Positions 42,330 to 51,280 of a DNA stretch of 64,000 nt are shown here, piece by piece. This DNA comes from DATKZH01 sp964475955 (GTDB lineage Bacteria > Planctomycetota > Planctomycetia > Pirellulales > Thermoguttaceae). Position 1 is the first letter of the stretch, and every line of letters starts with the position of its first letter. Location: NCBI GenBank assembly GCA_964475955.1, contig CAYYZY010000003.1:1-64000 (forward strand), given 5' to 3'. A program made the translations under genes and the position numbers. The notes under the pieces were generated by a model. The model did not search any database. It was not told the DNA's origin and saw only the letters and a list, made by a program, of their open reading frames with translations.

Positions 42330-43985
42330 ATGAATAGGCTCGCGATCATCATTCTGTCTGCCGGGCTTGCGTTCGGAGGCCCCGCGCGTTCGGAAGACGC
42401 CAAGCAGATTCTCTCGGCGACGGGTGTCGAAGGCGGCCTGATCGTGCATCTCGGGTGCGGCGACGGCCGACTGACGGCGGCCTTGCGGGCGCACGACGGC
42501 TTCCTCGTACACGGGCTCGATGCAGAAAGCGCCAACGTGGCCAAGGCCCGAGCGCATGTGCAGTCCCTTGGCACGTACGGAGACGTGGCCATCGACGAGT
42601 TGGCTGGCCCCGCGTTGCCCTATGCCGATAACCTGGTAAACCTATTGATCGCTGAAGACCTTGGCCGGGTCTCCATGGACGAATGCCTTCGCGTGCTGGC
42701 CCCGGGCGGCGTGGCCTACGTGAAGGTCGACGGGCGGTGGCGGAAGACGGTCAAGCCGCGACCGCCGGAAATCGATGAATGGACGCACCACCTGCACGAC
42801 GCCGGAGGAAACGCCGTCGCTGCCGACGCGGTGGTGGGCCCGCCGCGGCATCTCCAGTGGACGGCCGGCCCGTTGTGGGCCCGCAGCCACGGCTACACGC
42901 CGAGCGTGACCGCCATGGTCTCGGCGGGCGGCCGTCTCTTCGCGATCTGCGACGAGACGCTCAACGGAGCGGGCGACGCCGTGCCGAGTCAATGGTTCCT
43001 CGTCGCACGCGACGCCTTCAGCGGCGTGCTTCTCTGGAAGAAGCCCGTGCCGAATTGGGGGTCCTACGCGTTCAGCGGAACGGCCGACACGGGCGGCGAA
43101 ATCAGTGTGGGGCGTTTCACCATGCCCCCCCATGCGGCCAAGCGGCTCGTGGCCGTGGGCGACACGGTTTACGTGACACTCGGGGCCACGGCGGCCGTTT
43201 CCGCGCTCGACGCGGCGACCGGGGAGGTCGAGCGGGTCTACGCCGAAACGGCCGACGCGGACGAGATTCTCTGGAGCGACGGGAAGCTGATCATCTCGAT
43301 CAATCCCCCCAAGGAGGCGCGGCCGCCGGTCGTTGAGAAGGACGCAACCCCACCGCCGGCACGGGGGAAACACGTCTGCGCGGTGGAACCGGCCACGGGG
43401 CGCGTGCTTTGGCGCGCGGGGCCCTTCTCGGCCATCCGCGCCGGGCGGGGGTAGGACCCGTTCGGGAGGATCGAATTGGCCGCCGGCGACGGCAAGGTGT
43501 TTCTGCTCACCAGCGAGGACATCGAATGCCTCGACGCCGGCTCGGGAAAACGTCGCTGGCGGATCGAGCGGCCCGCACTCCCCGACGATGCGGTCCGCCG
43601 GCTGGGCTACTCGGGCATGTACGAGTTCCTGCTCTCGGTGTTGATGTACCTCGACGGCGGGATCTACGTCTACGCCGTGGAACCGGCGACCGGAAAGGTA
43701 TTGCACCGGGAAGTCGTCTACAGCCCCGACCCCGAGACCGGCAAAATGGCTACGGAGCCCAGTGCTCAGGCAATGACCGGATTGCTCAACGACGTGCCGG
43801 GCAGCGACGGGGAGAACGTGTTCATCCGACAGATGGACGTCTCTTCGGGCGACGACCACGGGGGCACGCACCTGTTCACCACGGCCGGCTATCTCGACCC
43901 GACGTGGTTCAACCGGACCTTCTGGAAGATGGGCCACGCCCAGACGACCGGCCCGATGGTCCTCGGCGACGGGCGTGGCTTGGCG
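42330..43985 (+). pseudogene. Decayed methyltransferase-like / PQQ beta-propeller protein
   Basis: The reading frame has a good AGGAGG site and signal peptide (RLAIIILSAGLAFGGPARS), a class I methyltransferase-like region (residues about 25-130: GLIVHLGCGDGRLTAALR, LRVLAPGGVAYVKVDG) and PQQ-type propeller blades (GVLLWKKPVPNW, VSALDAATGEVERVYAE, VCAVEPATGRVLWRAG). An in-frame TAG at 43452-43454 interrupts it; the same frame continues at once with DPFGRIELAAGDGKVFLLTSEDIECLDAGSGKRRW, proving a nonsense lesion rather than an end. Similarity stops near 43985, well short of the usual C-terminus, next to an inverted repeat. So it is both interrupted and 3'-truncated. Confidence 0.82.
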
Positions 43986-44044
43986 GTCCACCACGCCCTT
44001 CGTTCCTCAGGGCGTGCCACCCGGACGCGATTCGGCGACACCCA

Positions 44045-44118
44045 CTGTAGGGAACGCCCTCCGCGGCGCTTGCGCGCTTACCATAGGCGCGGAACGGCAC
44101 AGAGGCCGTTCCCTACAG
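44045..44118. repeat. Inverted repeat, CTGTAGGGAACG family (copy 2)
   Basis: CTGTAGGGAACG (44045-44056) pairs perfectly with CGTTCCCTACAG (44107-44118). The interior differs from the copy at 22588-22659 except for the GGC/GCC bases next to the arms. It lies just beyond where the methyltransferase-PQQ remnant breaks off. Confidence 0.9.
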
Positions 44119-44237
44119 TCGCATCCCGCGCGCCGCGGAATCGCGCACGGTCATTAAAAGACCGTGCAAGAAAGGCCAGCGCACCGTAATCGTCTTCCCA
44201 CAACGACAGAGACGATGAGCACGGAGAGGACACTCCC

Positions 44238-44566
44238 CTGGAACTCCGCAAGCTGGGAACCAGCGATCTCAACGTCAGTTCGATCGGCTTGGGCTGCGTG
44301 ACCTTTGGGCGGGAAATCGACGCGGCCACCTCTTCACGGAACACGGCTTCCGTGTCGTGGAGGAACTGCGGCGGGCCTCGGTCGAGTCGGGCCATTCCCT
44401 GGTGAAGCTGGCGCTCGGCTGGGTGCTGGATCGGGACGACGTCACGTCGGTCCTGATCGGAGCCCGGCGCGCGGAGCACGTCGATCAGGCGCTCGAAGCC
44501 GAGCAGTGGGCTGTCGACGACACCTCGCGGCAATGGCTGGCCAGGCTCGGATCGCCCCCCCGGTAG
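44238..44566 (+). pseudogene. Aldo/keto reductase remnant with internal deletion
   Basis: From 44238 one frame encodes the typical N-terminus LELRKLGTSDLNVSSIGLGCVTFGREID. At about 44325 it stops matching, and a different frame then encodes the C-terminus LFTEHGFRVVEELRRASVESGHSLVKLALGWVLDRDDVTSVLIGARRAEHVDQ, ending at 44564-44566. Some 200 central residues, with the catalytic Tyr/Lys/His of the family, are missing and the junction is out of frame. The start codon has also decayed to CTG. Confidence 0.85.
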
Positions 44567-44660
44567 CCCGGGCGCGCGGGGCGAGATCCGGCGGGACGTG
44601 GGCTCTGGCACCCCGCCCAATCAGGCCGCTCGGGTGTCATAGCCCCTTAACGAGGCGGCG

Positions 44661-47318
44661 TCACTTCTCCAACGTCACCGCCGCCAGCACCGGGGCGGCC
44701 GTCGTGCCGAGGTCGCGGAAGACGATTTTCCGGATGGGCACCGGGCGGAGCGCCGCGCCGACGACGTTCAGGTGCCAGGCGTCGGTGCGAAGGCCGGCGT
44801 AGGCTTCGTCGGCCACGGGCGGGCCGGTCCATTCGTCGATGGTGCGGCCGGTGATCAGGGGGACGGTCTGCACCTGGCCGTCGGCGTAGTGAATCGCGTA
44901 CTCGGCCACCGCGCCCCACTCGCCCGTGCCGGGGTCCTGCGAAGACCATCCATGGATATTACCCAGGAAGAACGCCCGCTTGGCCGGCTCGCCGGCCGGA
45001 ATCTCCACCTCGCGCGGCCAGGTGCGGTTGGCCGGCGCCCTGGGCGAGTGGAGCACGACGAAGGAGCGCCCCTCGTTTTCGGCCGGGTCGGCGATCTCGA
45101 ACGGCACGCCGCCGACGGTCTGCCTGCCGAACTCCAGGCCGGTGAACAGGAGCCGGCTGTCGGGCTTCTGGGGCACGCCGAACGGGGCCGTGAGCGGGTC
45201 GGTGTTGGCCACCGGGGCCAGGTCGAGCGTGCGCCATCGGCTCTCGGGGCTCGGCTCGATCGGCAGCGCGACCAGCCCGGGGATCGGCTTGAACAGCTCG
45301 GCGGCGTCCTTCATGTAGAGGTCGACGACCGTGGGGAAGTCCCACCGTTGCTTCTGGTCGGTGCGCGTGACGACCTCGACCCCCGCGAGCGGTTCGACGA
45401 GCGGTCGCGACGCGGGAAGATGAAGCACCACGCGTGACGGGGCAGAGCGGGAATCGGCCGACGGAGCCCCGGATGGCTCCCCCGGGGCTATTTGGAAGTC
45501 GACGCGAACCCCCTTTGCCTCGCCGCGGACCGTGAGATCCATTTCGCCGAAGTGCGTCGGGGCGCGCCGGACGCGGATCTGTCGGCCCTCGCCGAGCCAC
45601 CAGTCGGGGACGGCCAAGAGCAGGTGCAGCTCGTCTTCCTTCTCGTGGGCGAGCATGTGCCGCAACAGGAGCGCGTAGTTCGACGCCCCGGTTACGTGCG
45701 GGATCGTGTGGCTCCAGGCGAACCGCCGCTCGTAGTAGATGCCCTCCGGGAACGCGTGCGACGCCGACGAGTGGAGCAGGTACCAGGAGAAGTCCTCGAC
45801 CACCTGCTCGTGCTCGCCGCGGATCATCGAGGCCATCACCGTGTACGCGCCCATGTAAGGGTGGATCGCCCCGGGCCGGCCGAGCCAGCGGATGGTGCCT
45901 TCGACGAAGCCGCCGCCGTGTTCCTCCCTCGCGTGGCGGATCAGGGCGGCGACGCGCGGGTCGTGCGGCGCGAACAGCTCCGTGGGCCAAAGCGTTTCCG
46001 TGTTGCCCCAGTGGGTGCCGTCGGTCTCCCAACTCGGCGGGAAGTGGTCCACGCCGGTGCGGCGCCACGCGGCGTCGATATCCGCCCGGTAGAGCGTCGC
46101 CTCTTCGTAAAGGCGGTCGGCCTCGTCGGACCGGCCGAGCGCCCGGGCGGCGTCGGCCGTGCAGAGCAGTCCGCGGAGGTTCCAGAAATCGTAGCCGACG
46201 ATGTGGTGCTCGCCGTCCCAGAGGTACTCACCGTCGGCCGGGGCGTTGGGGAGCAGGCCGGCGAAGGGCGAGTCGTCGGGCGCTTGGCGCCGGGCCTCCA
46301 TCATCCAGTCGACCGCCCGGCGCATCTGCGGGTAGGCCCGGCCGAGCCACTCGCGGTGGCCGGTGATCTTGTAGTACTGCCAGAGGACCCAGAGGGCCTG
46401 GCCGTTGGCGTCGAACTGGTTCTTTTGGGTCTCGAAGCGCCCGTCGTCGCGCTGGCTCTTCAGGTAGAATTCGACGGCCTTGGCGGCGGCGTCACACAGG
46501 CCGGCCTCTTCGAGCTCCATGATCTGGTAGCCGCCGTCGCGGATGTAGAATTGATCGTAAAACCCCTCCCCGCCCTGGAGCTCGCCGTGGTCGTTGGCGA
46601 TGAGCTGGCAGACGTGCGCGGCCAGAAGCGCCTCGGTGGCCTTCCGGCAGGGGACTTCGATGCGGGCGCCGTCGAGGATCAGGCCCTCCCAGTAGCTCTT
46701 CGTGCGCTCGAGCCAGAGGGCCGGGTCTTCCTGATCGAGCGCGCCGGGGTCGTCGACCGGCTCGAAGGGGATGCGCGCCACGCCCTCGGCCGACTTGCCG
46801 GGCGCGAGGGTCCAGGCGAATTCCTTCGTCGAAGCGGCCGGTCCCGACTGCTCCAGCTTGACCTTCGCCTCGGCGGGGGCCCCGCCCGTGTTGGTCGCCT
46901 GGACCACGACCCAGTCCAAGAAGTTCTCGCCTTCGGTGGGCCAGTCGAAGGCGGCTCGCCAATCGTCGACGGTGGGAAGCGGCGTGGCCCAGAGCGTGAA
47001 GTCGTACCGGACGGGGCCCTCCTCGGCCGTGATGAGGATGATCGGCAGCCAGCCGTCCACGAGCGTCTTCGTCTGCCGGCGGCTGAGCGGCTCGAGCGAT
47101 TCGCCGAAGCGGAGGCGGACCTCGGCGTCGCCGGCCAGGAGGAGCCGGTTGTCGGGCGTGACGCGGCTGCCGTGCTCGTAATCCTTCAGGCCGACCACGT
47201 TCCACGAGTTGCGGAAGTAGTCGAAGGGCTCGTCGGCCGCCAACGGGCAAGCGGCGAGCCAGAGGGCGATCGCGGCCCAGGGGGCGGCGCGGCGTGCGAG
47301 TCGGGGGTGCCGGTTCAT
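44661..47318 (-). CDS. Secreted six-hairpin (alpha/alpha)6 glycosidase-like protein
   Basis: The 885-residue exported protein (signal RAAPWAAIALWLAACPLAA) has an N-terminal beta-rich domain (about 25-215), a central (alpha/alpha)6 barrel (about 220-620) with GGEGFYDQFYIRDGGYQIMEL, DDGRFETQKNQFDANGQALWVLWQYYK, GEYLWDGEHHIVGYDFWNLRGL and WGNTETLWPTELFAPHDPRV, and C-terminal beta domains. The barrel resembles GH15/GH63/GH78-type and related six-hairpin glycosidases; acidic residues in YIRDGG and the GxxxWDGE segment are candidate catalytic or sugar-binding positions. A polysaccharide-degrading role is inferred; linkage specificity is unknown. ATG at 47318 follows AGGAG. Confidence 0.85.
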   Translation of the reverse strand: MNRHPRLARRAAPWAAIALWLAACPLAADEPFDYFRNSWNVVGLKDYEHGSRVTPDNRLLLAGDAEVRLRFGESLEPLSRRQTKTLVDGWLPIILITAEEGPVRYDFTLWATPLPTVDDWRAAFDWPTEGENFLDWVVVQATNTGGAPAEAKVKLEQSGPAASTKEFAWTLAPGKSAEGVARIPFEPVDDPGALDQEDPALWLERTKSYWEGLILDGARIEVPCRKATEALLAAHVCQLIANDHGELQGGEGFYDQFYIRDGGYQIMELEEAGLCDAAAKAVEFYLKSQRDDGRFETQKNQFDANGQALWVLWQYYKITGHREWLGRAYPQMRRAVDWMMEARRQAPDDSPFAGLLPNAPADGEYLWDGEHHIVGYDFWNLRGLLCTADAARALGRSDEADRLYEEATLYRADIDAAWRRTGVDHFPPSWETDGTHWGNTETLWPTELFAPHDPRVAALIRHAREEHGGGFVEGTIRWLGRPGAIHPYMGAYTVMASMIRGEHEQVVEDFSWYLLHSSASHAFPEGIYYERRFAWSHTIPHVTGASNYALLLRHMLAHEKEDELHLLLAVPDWWLGEGRQIRVRRAPTHFGEMDLTVRGEAKGVRVDFQIAPGEPSGAPSADSRSAPSRVVLHLPASRPLVEPLAGVEVVTRTDQKQRWDFPTVVDLYMKDAAELFKPIPGLVALPIEPSPESRWRTLDLAPVANTDPLTAPFGVPQKPDSRLLFTGLEFGRQTVGGVPFEIADPAENEGRSFVVLHSPRAPANRTWPREVEIPAGEPAKRAFFLGNIHGWSSQDPGTGEWGAVAEYAIHYADGQVQTVPLITGRTIDEWTGPPVADEAYAGLRTDAWHLNVVGAALRPVPIRKIVFRDLGTTAAPVLAAVTLEK

Positions 47319-47549
47319 CGGTCGTGCTCCTGTGTTCGGGTTCTGCCGGATCGTACGGGTCGGCTGCCGGGCGCGAGTATATCCGACGGGGCGGGGGGGC
47401 ACCACTTTTTGCGGATCTCGGGATAGCGAGGGCGTGTATTGCGCGGGAGAACGGTTACAATGATAGTCCGGGTTCGATGCGGGTCACGTTTTGTCCGTCG
47501 TCGAGAGCGGCCCCCGGCCGATCGACGTAACCTCTTGCGAGGCAACGAC

Positions 47550-48077
47550 ATGACCGCGTTCCTGGAAAACCCGATCCCGATCATCTTCCTGGGCATCATC
47601 GTCGAGGGGATGCTGGCGACGATCTTCGCTTCCACGCGCCAAAGCTGGGCGCTCTGGGCCATGGTCGGCGTGCTCGTGGTGGTGTTCGCGGGCGTCGGCC
47701 TGGAAATGCTGGTGGTGACCGACGTGGAGAGGGTCGAGGCCACGCTCGACGGCGCGGTGGAAGCCCTGGAGGCGAACGACCTGAACCGTTTGCTGGACGG
47801 GTACATCGCGCCCGAGGCCATCCAGGCCCGGGGGCTGGCGACCGCGGCCCTGCGCCGCGTCGACGTCACGTCGGCGAAGATCAGCAACCTCAACATCGAG
47901 GTCAACCGCCTCACCAGCCCGCCCACGGCCCAGGCCCAGTTCCTGGGCTCGGTTCACTACGAGCCGCACGATTTCGAGCGGGTCCCGTACCGGCACTACA
48001 GCGCGCGGCTCGACGTGCGTTTCCGTCTCGAAGACGACCGCTGGATCATCATGGCGGTGGAGCGCCGCGAGCTGTGA
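47550..48077 (+). CDS. Two-TM protein with NTF2-like domain
   Basis: The 175-residue product has two adjacent TM segments (IPIIFLGIIVEGMLATIFAS and ALWAMVGVLVVVFAGVGLEML) and a soluble domain from about 65: VERVEATLDGAVEALEANDLNRLLDGYIAPEA ... YSARLDVRFRLEDDRWIIMAVERREL, which has the helix-then-sheet plan of NTF2/SnoaL-like domains. Function is unknown. The ATG is chosen before the first TM segment, with GCGAGG upstream. It reads divergently from the glycosidase-like gene. Confidence 0.75.
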   Translation: MTAFLENPIPIIFLGIIVEGMLATIFASTRQSWALWAMVGVLVVVFAGVGLEMLVVTDVERVEATLDGAVEALEANDLNRLLDGYIAPEAIQARGLATAALRRVDVTSAKISNLNIEVNRLTSPPTAQAQFLGSVHYEPHDFERVPYRHYSARLDVRFRLEDDRWIIMAVERREL

Positions 48078-48115
48078 CGTTCGGCACCGGCCGACGCGGT
48101 CATCGTGGGTCGTGC

Positions 48116-48154
48116 GGCACGATTCCATCGTGCCAGGCACGTTGGAAACGTGCC
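48116..48154. repeat. Two GGCACG palindromes in reverse order
   Basis: GGCACGAT-TCC-ATCGTGCC (48116-48134) and GGCACGTT-GGA-AACGTGCC (48136-48154) are together the reverse complement of 13256-13294 except for the single spacer base. The pair lies 39 bases after the stop of the NTF2-like gene and before the convergent small protein gene. Confidence 0.93.
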
Positions 48155-48192
48155 CCGCGCTCATGTCCCGAAAGTCGTCTCTTGCCCGATCC

Positions 48193-48717
48193 TCAGGCGC
48201 CCCCCTCGGGCGCTTCGCCGGGGGCGTGCCCGGCGCCGTGCGGGGGCTGTCCCGGGTGGGGGATCGGGACGGGGCGGTACGGGCCGTAGGGCCAGTAGTA
48301 GTGGGGCAGTCTGCCGAGGCCGTACGGGTTCACCCAGGAGCCGAACGGCGTGGTCCAGGGGCCGTTCGGATTGCCCCAAGGGCCGTAGGGCGTTGCCCCT
48401 GCGCGGTAGGGCCGCTGCCACTCGCCGTAGGGGCGGATCGATTCGCCGGCGCCCCAGGTCTCCACGACGTGCGTGCGGTCGGCGCTTCCGCCCGCCCGAA
48501 TACTGCTCCGCTTGTGCCGGTAGGCGCTCTGGCGGTACGTGGGGTCGTGGGGGACGTACGGGGTCGCCTTGGGGGCGAACTGCACCACCCGGTCGCCGGT
48601 CGCCGGGTCGTGCGTGTACGAGGAACGACGGAAGATCCAACTGTCGGCCCGGGCGTGTCCGAGAGGGACGAGCGCCGCGGCCGCCAGCACGACGCCGCAA
48701 GCAAGGTGCCGTCTCAT
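48193..48717 (-). CDS. Secreted Gly/Pro/Tyr-rich protein
   Basis: The 174-residue product has a signal peptide (LACGVVLAAAALVPLGHARA) and a low-complexity mature part rich in Pro, Gly, Tyr, Trp and Arg, with repeated YRxGATPYGPWGNPNGPW-like units. It is likely a small surface or periplasmic structural protein. No family is recognised. Compositional bias means homology searches will be unreliable. It lies in the same direction as the lipoprotein gene upstream at 48920. Confidence 0.68.
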   Translation of the reverse strand: MRRHLACGVVLAAAALVPLGHARADSWIFRRSSYTHDPATGDRVVQFAPKATPYVPHDPTYRQSAYRHKRSSIRAGGSADRTHVVETWGAGESIRPYGEWQRPYRAGATPYGPWGNPNGPWTTPFGSWVNPYGLGRLPHYYWPYGPYRPVPIPHPGQPPHGAGHAPGEAPEGGA

Positions 48718-48919
48718 GGGGAGTCAATCTGTGCTTCACGGGGCCTCGACCCGCGCCGGCTTGGGAGAGTCGGGCTGCGCGTCGCGACCGGGGAGTCTCG
48801 GGGAATCTGCGGTCCTTCCCGATGGGCTCCTTCACGCCGCGCGAATCGGCCGGCCGGGCCTCGTGCCCCCGCGGACCGACTCGGTCGGCGTCGTTGCTTT
48901 TCGGCCGGAATCCTGCTCG

Positions 48920-49567
48920 TTATTGCGGGGAACCTTCCACCTGAAGCTCACCCTTGTCGGGGTCGTAAACGTAGGACTGTCCTTCGGGCAGCTCCGGCAG
49001 CTTGATATTGGCCGGGTCGAGGATCTCTCGCTTAAACTCTTCGTGGTCTTTGGGATACCGGTCGTGTATCGCCCTGAACTTGTTCATCGCGTCCGGAATC
49101 TGGATCTCGAAGATCACCTTCTCTTGGACTCGCCACTGGGTCGACAGCACGGTGCCCAGGTATCCGTTCCCGTAGTGGCCCTTCTTACCCATGCCCACGG
49201 CGGCCTTGTCGCGAATCGCGGTGCCGCTCGACGAGGGCGCCCGAACGGCCGGTGACGCCGGCCCGACCTTGGGCGAAGCCTGCGATCTTGCCGCCGCTGT
49301 GGCCCTGGGCGACGGCGCCGACGTTGAGGACGACGGCTCGCCCGCTTTCGGCCCTTCGGCGGCTTTCGCCGGCTCGGCCGGAGGCTTCGGCTTCGGTTTC
49401 GGCTTCACCGGCGGGGCGGCGAACGGGTCGTCGATCATCACGCCCGTCGATTCCGGAGGGGCCGACCGGGCTTGGGGCTCCAACGGGTCGTACTCGCCGC
49501 AGCCGGTCCACGCGATCAGGGTCAGGACCGCGGCCGTCCATTGCAGAAGCGTCTGTCTCCGTCGCAT
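48920..49567 (-). CDS. Putative lipoprotein with Lys/Pro-rich linker
   Basis: The 215-residue protein has a lipobox-like LIAWTGCGE (Cys at about 23), a KPKPKPKPPAEPAKAAEG linker typical of wall-spanning or periplasm-spanning segments, and a C-terminal domain: VLSTQWRVQEKVIFEIQIPDAMNKFRAIHDRYPKDHEEF, LPELPEGQSYVYDPDKGELQVE. The latter part is conserved-looking in planctomycetes (pseudopilin-like end, G-rich) but unnamed. ATG at 49567 follows GGGAGAG. Possibly co-transcribed with surE upstream. Confidence 0.75.
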   Translation of the reverse strand: MRRRQTLLQWTAAVLTLIAWTGCGEYDPLEPQARSAPPESTGVMIDDPFAAPPVKPKPKPKPPAEPAKAAEGPKAGEPSSSTSAPSPRATAAARSQASPKVGPASPAVRAPSSSGTAIRDKAAVGMGKKGHYGNGYLGTVLSTQWRVQEKVIFEIQIPDAMNKFRAIHDRYPKDHEEFKREILDPANIKLPELPEGQSYVYDPDKGELQVEGSPQ

Positions 49568-49644
49568 GGTTCTCTCCCGCGAGGTCTCCGCGCCGGGGGC
49601 GTTCAAACGCCTCCGAGGCGCTCGGACCCGGCCGTCTTACGCCA

Positions 49645-50511
49645 TCACTGCGAGGACGGCCGGCTTTGCGTCGGTTCTCGCTGTCGGGCCGTGCTGACCG
49701 CCGGCCTGCGCCGTCGGCGATCGTCGGCCGTTTCGCCGGGCGAGTCGACCCCGTCGAGGTCGAACTGCCACGGCGCCATGTGGTCGACCACCTCCCGGCG
49801 CGTCATGTCGTATCCCAGCGGCGTCAGGGCCACGCACCCCTCGGCCAGTACCGACAAGTCGGTCTCGTGCGCGCCGGACGGCGGCGCGGGCTGGCCCGTC
49901 AGCCAGTAATACACGCGCCCGAACGGGTCGGTCCGCTTCTCGTAGCGCTCGCCGTACTGCGACACGTCCATCGGCACCGCGCGCACTGCGGCCGGGCCGG
50001 AGAGCGCCGCGGTGGGGATATTCACATTGTAGAGGAGCGGTTCGGGCCCCTTCTTTTCGAGCACCTGTTCGATGACGGTCCGGGCCAGCCGGGCCGCCTT
50101 GTCGAACTGGGCGTGCTCGTCGAATTGCAGGGAGACGGCGAAACTGGTGATCCCGAAAAACGCCCCCTCGATCGCCGCGGCCACCGTGCCCGAGTAGAGC
50201 ACGTTGATGCCCGCGTTCAGTCCTCCGTTGATCCCGCTGACGACCAGGTCGGGCCGCCGGGGGCAGAACTCGGTGATTCCGATCTTGACGCAATCGGCCG
50301 GGCTTCCGTCGACGGCCCAGCCCCAGCGCTGGTCGCCGTAGAAGACCTCGTTGACGATCAGCGGGGTGAGGTACGTGATCGAATGTCCGACGCCGCTCTG
50401 TTCGGTGGCCGGGGCCACCAGGTAGACGTCGCCCAGTCGGCGTAGCTCGTGCTCGATGGCTGCCAGCCCGGGGGCGTAGATCCCGTCGTCGTTGGTCAGA
50501 AGGATAAGCAC
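49645..50511 (-). CDS. surE: 5'-nucleotidase SurE
   Basis: The 288-residue enzyme is a survival protein E homologue that dephosphorylates nucleoside 5'-monophosphates. The metal-binding LLTNDDGIYAPGL starts at residue 3, and SGINGGLNAGINVLYSGTVAAAIEGAFFG and TDLSVLAEGCVALTPL are characteristic. The C-terminal tail beyond about 260 (RRRRPAVSTARQREP) is basic and extra. The start is GTG at 50511, giving the canonical N-terminus at residue 1, with AGGAAGA upstream. Its neighbour downstream on the minus strand is the lipoprotein gene. Confidence 0.95.
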   Translation of the reverse strand: MLILLTNDDGIYAPGLAAIEHELRRLGDVYLVAPATEQSGVGHSITYLTPLIVNEVFYGDQRWGWAVDGSPADCVKIGITEFCPRRPDLVVSGINGGLNAGINVLYSGTVAAAIEGAFFGITSFAVSLQFDEHAQFDKAARLARTVIEQVLEKKGPEPLLYNVNIPTAALSGPAAVRAVPMDVSQYGERYEKRTDPFGRVYYWLTGQPAPPSGAHETDLSVLAEGCVALTPLGYDMTRREVVDHMAPWQFDLDGVDSPGETADDRRRRRPAVSTARQREPTQSRPSSQ

Positions 50512-51046
50512 GCTCTGTCGATCTTCCTGCGGGGGCCTTACGTTCCGTTGTCACTTTCCAAGGACCTCCTTTCACTATAACCACGCACCCCAAAACAATC
50601 AATCGGCAGCGACGTAAATCGCCGCCAGATAAGGGCTTTGGCGCATCTGGCCCACGTGGGGGGGCAGGGGCGCGCGCCCGGCGGAATGAACAGTATCCAG
50701 AGCGTTGATCCATGGAGCCGTCCCTTTGCCAGTGCGCCGGTGAGGCTGTATGGGCGCCCGATACATCTGTACGAATCGGGCACACGTACATGCACGCCTA
50801 CAGGCCGGCGGGCCAAGCCCCTTGGTTTCGCGGGAAACGAGCGAGCTTGGCGCACACGCGCCGGGCGAGCGGCGTGCGGGCGCGTCGCAGGCGGGGCTAC
50901 AGAACGGGGTGGGTTCCGGGCGCGGCTCCGCGGAAATCCCGCCAAATCTTCCCCAGACGACCGGCGCTCCAAAGCTATGTGCTGAAGGCTTTTGCGCGTC
51001 GCATTGCGGGTCGGATCCCGGGGCCGGCTAGGGGCTTCGACCCGAC

Positions 51047-51064
51047 TTGGCATGGATGTTGCAT
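51047..51064 (+). promoter_or_regulatory. Sigma-54-type promoter upstream of the Hdr-Mvh operon
   Basis: TTGGCATGGATGTTGCAT has GG at 51049-51050 and GC at 51061-51062 with exactly ten bases between, the required -24/-12 spacing, and close agreement with TGGCAyrnnnnTTGCw. Transcription would start near 51074, about 205 bases before the first gene. Such promoters need an enhancer-binding ATPase. The match is good but single sites occur by chance. Confidence 0.6.
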
Positions 51065-51163
51065 AACAGGGGACCCGTTGGGTACCGGTATCCTGGCAAC
51101 GTCAGCGGACGAGTCAACTCCGACGATCCGAGCGGGCTCGTTCTGTGGGTGATCAAGAGGTCG

Positions 51164-51252
51164 ACCGCCTTGTAGGCGGTTTGCACTCCCTCGTCCGCCG
51201 ATTGACGCGACAGCTCACGTAACGATTGGCGGGGGTCGCCTGCGCGGCGACC
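51164..51252 (+). promoter_or_regulatory. Hairpins in the 5' leader of the Hdr-Mvh operon
   Basis: ACCGCC-TTGTA-GGCGGT (51164-51180) and GGTCGCC-TGCGC-GGCGACC (51234-51252) are perfect stems of six and seven pairs. The second ends 15 bases before the ribosome binding site AAGGAGA, so it could influence translation of the first gene. Confidence 0.5.
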
Positions 51253-51280
51253 GGAGACCAACGGGAAAAGGAGATGAGTG

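Larger units (their letters stand above)
50512..51280. other. Divergent regulatory region between surE and the Hdr-Mvh operon
   Basis: This 769-base gap has no supported gene. It must hold the surE promoter and a sigma-54-type promoter (51047-51064) for the Hdr-Mvh operon with a long leader (about 51074-51280). GCCCGAT...ATCGGGC near 50757-50783 is a small dyad that could be an operator. No sigma-54 activator gene with an AAA+ domain is seen in the window. Confidence 0.6.

Noticed and set aside
43476..44189. A separate gene for the second part of the PQQ protein
   Set aside because: It is in the same frame as the first part, separated only by one TAG, has no ribosome binding site and loses similarity before its end.
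51121..51200. Possible tRNA-like fold in the leader of the Hdr-Mvh operon
   Set aside because: The hairpins do not form a cloverleaf and there is no T-loop GTTCRANNC or CCA-end pairing.
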